The translations under genes and the position numbers were made by a program. Positions 32,253 through 33,825 of a stretch of 33,825 bases of DNA are shown here, one piece after another (the first letter of the stretch is position 1; every line of letters begins with the position of its first letter). Location: the NCBI RefSeq assembly GCF_030651495.1, contig NZ_JAUSFI010000156.1, forward strand, positions 1-33,825, in the 5' to 3' direction. Source of the DNA: Undibacterium sp. GTDB lineage: Bacteria > Pseudomonadota > Gammaproteobacteria > Burkholderiales > Burkholderiaceae_D. The notes below the pieces were generated by a model. It saw only the letters and a program-made list of their open reading frames with translations, was not told where the DNA came from and searched no databases.

Positions 32253-32302
32253 TTAAAGCCTGCCATTGCGAATTTTTTGTAATCTGCAATGGCAGGCTTT
32301 AA
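32253..32302 (+). terminator. Perfect 17-bp inverted repeat, terminator-like
   Basis: Arms ttaaagcctgccattgc (32253-32269) and gcaatggcaggctttaa (32286-32302) are exactly complementary, with a 16-base T-rich loop. The right arm ends in cttt rather than a separate T run. It lies 320 bases after the preceding stop codon, so it would end an untranslated transcript or serve some other role. Confidence 0.5.
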
Positions 32303-32415
32303 GGATGAAATTAAGAATGCTTTAGTTTCTCCGGAGTCGCTCTAGTGTACCCCTCGGACTACCGGGGCTGGCGGTCGGGAAATATACCAGCACCACGATA
32401 ATATGAAAGCATGTC

Positions 32416-32664
32416 ATGAAATCGATACCAGTCAAACCCCAAGTGAGCGCGAAGAGCATGGCTCATGCCGAGAGTGCTCTACGCTTACCTCATGAACGGG
32501 ATGAAATGGCGGATGCAGAAGCAATCGAGCCGAAAAAAATAATGAAACAGGCATACAAAGATTTGCAACGTGGTTTGGTTGATACGGATATGCACGGTCA
32601 GCGTGGTGTTGAAGAAGTGGTCAAGCACACGGTCAAGGTATCAACAAAAAAACCAAAAAAATGA
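32416..32664 (+). CDS. Small charged protein of unknown function
   Basis: This 82-residue protein has no signal peptide or membrane helix. It is hydrophilic, with an acidic middle (HERDEMADAEAIEPKK), a helical stretch (IMKQAYKDLQRGLVDTDMHGQRGVEEVVKH) and a Lys-rich end (STKKPKK). I do not recognise a named family. Its internal composition is typical of real proteins, and no competing frame is better. The ribosome-binding site is weak (GAAAG ten bases upstream). It precedes galU by 112 bases on the same strand. Confidence 0.65.
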   Translation: MKSIPVKPQVSAKSMAHAESALRLPHERDEMADAEAIEPKKIMKQAYKDLQRGLVDTDMHGQRGVEEVVKHTVKVSTKKPKK

Positions 32665-32776
32665 TCAAAATATAAGTTTGATAGGTGAAGTTTTTTTAGT
32701 TTATTTAGAATAAATTTAGATGTTCAATCACCATTGAATGGAGTGTGATTATTTTTCTAAATAATAGGAAGATGAA

Positions 32777-33655
32777 ATGGTAAGAATAAAAAAAGCGGTA
32801 TTTCCTGTTGCCGGGTTAGGTAGTCGTTTTTTACCCGCGACCAAGGCGCAACCGAAAGAAATGTTACCGGTGGTTGATAAGCCTTTGATCCAATATGCGG
32901 TAGAAGAAGCTGTGGAAGCGGGTATTACAGAAATGGTGTTTGTAACAGGCCGCAATAAGCGCGCTATTGAAGATCATTTTGATACCGCGTACGAACTGGA
33001 GTGTGAGTTAGAACGGGCTGGTAAGCAGGCTCTTTTAGAGTTGGTACAAAATGTAATCCCCAAAAATATCAGTTGCATTTACATACGCCAACCGGCTCCC
33101 TTGGGACTGGGCCATGCAGTTTTGTGCGCTCGCCCAGTGATAGGAGATGATCCATTTGCTGTGCTATTGGCGGACGACTTGATGGATGCTGACCCAGGTT
33201 ATCCATCAGCCATCGCCCAAATGACCCGCTTGTATCAGGAGGAGGGCGCCAGCATCATTGCGGTGCAAAATGTGCCACGCGAGTTCACTAGGCAATACGG
33301 CATCGTCAGTGGCACGCCGTATAAGGACAGAATGGAAAAAATGCACGGCATCGTGGAGAAACCTTCTCCGGATCAGGCAGCGTCCACCTTGGCCGTAGTT
33401 GGCCGCTATGTTTTGTCGGGAAAGATTTTTTCTTACTTGGAAAAATTGGGTAAAGGCTCCGGTGGAGAAATTCAACTCACCGATGGTATCGCCGCACTAC
33501 TTAACGATGAGGCCGTATATGCTTATCGTTGCGCGGCGACACGTTATGATTGTGGCTCCAAATTAGGGTATTTAAAAGCCGGAGTGGCACTAGGTCTTAA
33601 GCATCCTGAACTTGGTGATGAATTCGCTCAATATATAAAAAATTTGACCAGATAG
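32777..33655 (+). CDS. galU: UTP-glucose-1-phosphate uridylyltransferase
   Basis: GalU joins UTP and glucose-1-phosphate to form UDP-glucose in the cytoplasm. The 292-residue length is normal. The nucleotidyltransferase signature [19 protein letters not shown] follows the first strand, with [15 protein letters not shown] after it. Further family motifs are the GLGHAVLCA loop, [14 protein letters not shown], and the C-terminal [18 protein letters not shown] precedes the ATG. UDP-glucose feeds envelope polysaccharides, including the cyclic glucan synthase encoded at 6819-15731. The following 170 bases to the window edge show no gene and only a weak stem (gcctc/gaggc near 33700). Confidence 0.95.
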   Translation: MVRIKKAVFPVAGLGSRFLPATKAQPKEMLPVVDKPLIQYAVEEAVEAGITEMVFVTGRNKRAIEDHFDTAYELECELERAGKQALLELVQNVIPKNISCIYIRQPAPLGLGHAVLCARPVIGDDPFAVLLADDLMDADPGYPSAIAQMTRLYQEEGASIIAVQNVPREFTRQYGIVSGTPYKDRMEKMHGIVEKPSPDQAASTLAVVGRYVLSGKIFSYLEKLGKGSGGEIQLTDGIAALLNDEAVYAYRCAATRYDCGSKLGYLKAGVALGLKHPELGDEFAQYIKNLTR

Positions 33656-33825
33656 TATTTTAAAAAAACAGCATACGCCCACCACGCAAATGGAATGAAC
33701 GCCTCCCCCCGAAAGGGATGGCAATGAGGCAGTCGGGCAACAGAGAATAGAAATGAAGAAGGATTCTCACAACTCGACGGCATCGATGTGCCAAAGTAGA
33801 TACGCAGTACTTATCCACTTAAGAG

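Larger units (their letters stand above)
31932..32415. other. 484-base spacer with clustered hairpins
   Basis: An 85-codon frame (32025-32282) has no recognisable protein features and runs through palindromic DNA, so I do not call it. The spacer contains a nested hairpin cluster (32024-32114), a perfect 17-bp inverted repeat (32253-32302) and a small GC-rich stem near 32350. Confidence 0.6.

Noticed and set aside
32025..32282. 85-codon open frame after the sorbosone-dehydrogenase-like gene
   Set aside because: It runs through several inverted repeats, has no ribosome-binding site and no recognisable protein pattern.
33700..33760. gcctc...gaggc stem near the right edge as a possible riboswitch
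   Set aside because: The pairing is short and I could not match conserved residues of any riboswitch class I know; the window ends too soon to see a downstream gene.

Overview
The window looks like chromosomal DNA of a betaproteobacterium of moderate GC. Oxalobacteraceae (the Undibacterium / Herminiimonas / Glaciimonas neighbourhood) is my best guess from the protein families and small lipoproteins; this is an inference, with no rRNA to anchor it. I see no tRNA, rRNA, CRISPR array, transposase, integrase or phage gene. Gene order and composition look like resident chromosome.

Region 1 (1-6614, all + strand) is a signalling block. It holds a hybrid histidine kinase cut by the left edge (PAS-PAS-HisKA-HATPase-REC), a response regulator with REC followed by two PAS-like domains and no output domain, and a second, soluble hybrid kinase (coiled coil-HisKA-HATPase-REC). 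These are followed by an unrecognised 138-residue protein that overlaps by one base a double-domain KaiC-like ATPase. Kinases plus a KaiC-like protein suggest a phosphorelay linked to a KaiC-type switch. By eye, the KaiC-like protein lacks the two autophosphorylation residues of cyanobacterial KaiC.

Region 2 (6615-15731) is one giant - strand gene for an NdvB/ChvB-type cyclic beta-1,2-glucan synthase (2970 residues, TTG start) carrying a 72-bp in-frame tandem repeat. It converges on the KaiC-like gene across a spacer with two inverted repeats.

Region 3 (15732-20500) has a Crp/Fnr-family regulator divergent from a small c-type cytochrome, with an Fnr-like dyad between them. Then come a DUF4398 lipoprotein, an OmpA-type lipoprotein, a ferritin-like protein and a DUF883 membrane protein, closed by a good rho-independent terminator.

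Region 4 (20600-28470) has a REC-PAS-GGDEF-EAL cyclic-di-GMP protein, a two-BON-domain lipoprotein, a phospholipase D / cardiolipin-synthase-like lipoprotein with an exported protein of unknown function, a second Crp/Fnr-family regulator, and an exported glycine-zipper protein with an internal duplication.

Region 5 (28721-33825) has a patatin-like phospholipase with a DUF3734-type tail, a collagen-like lipoprotein, a sorbosone-dehydrogenase-like lipoprotein, a small charged protein, and galU. GalU makes UDP-glucose, the substrate of the glucan synthase in region 2.

The most interesting signal is non-coding. A short hairpin-forming motif (GT-N-Y-G, a 4-base loop ending in AG, then CG-Y-AC, usually followed by a GA-containing flank such as AGACT or TGACT) occurs five times, always between genes. 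Four copies lie 72-128 bases upstream of, and co-oriented with, envelope or stress genes: the DUF4398, BON and collagen-like lipoproteins and the glycine-zipper protein. The fifth lies upstream of the glucan synthase. Compensatory changes and G.U-compatible positions suggest an RNA hairpin, or else an operator, defining an envelope-stress regulon.
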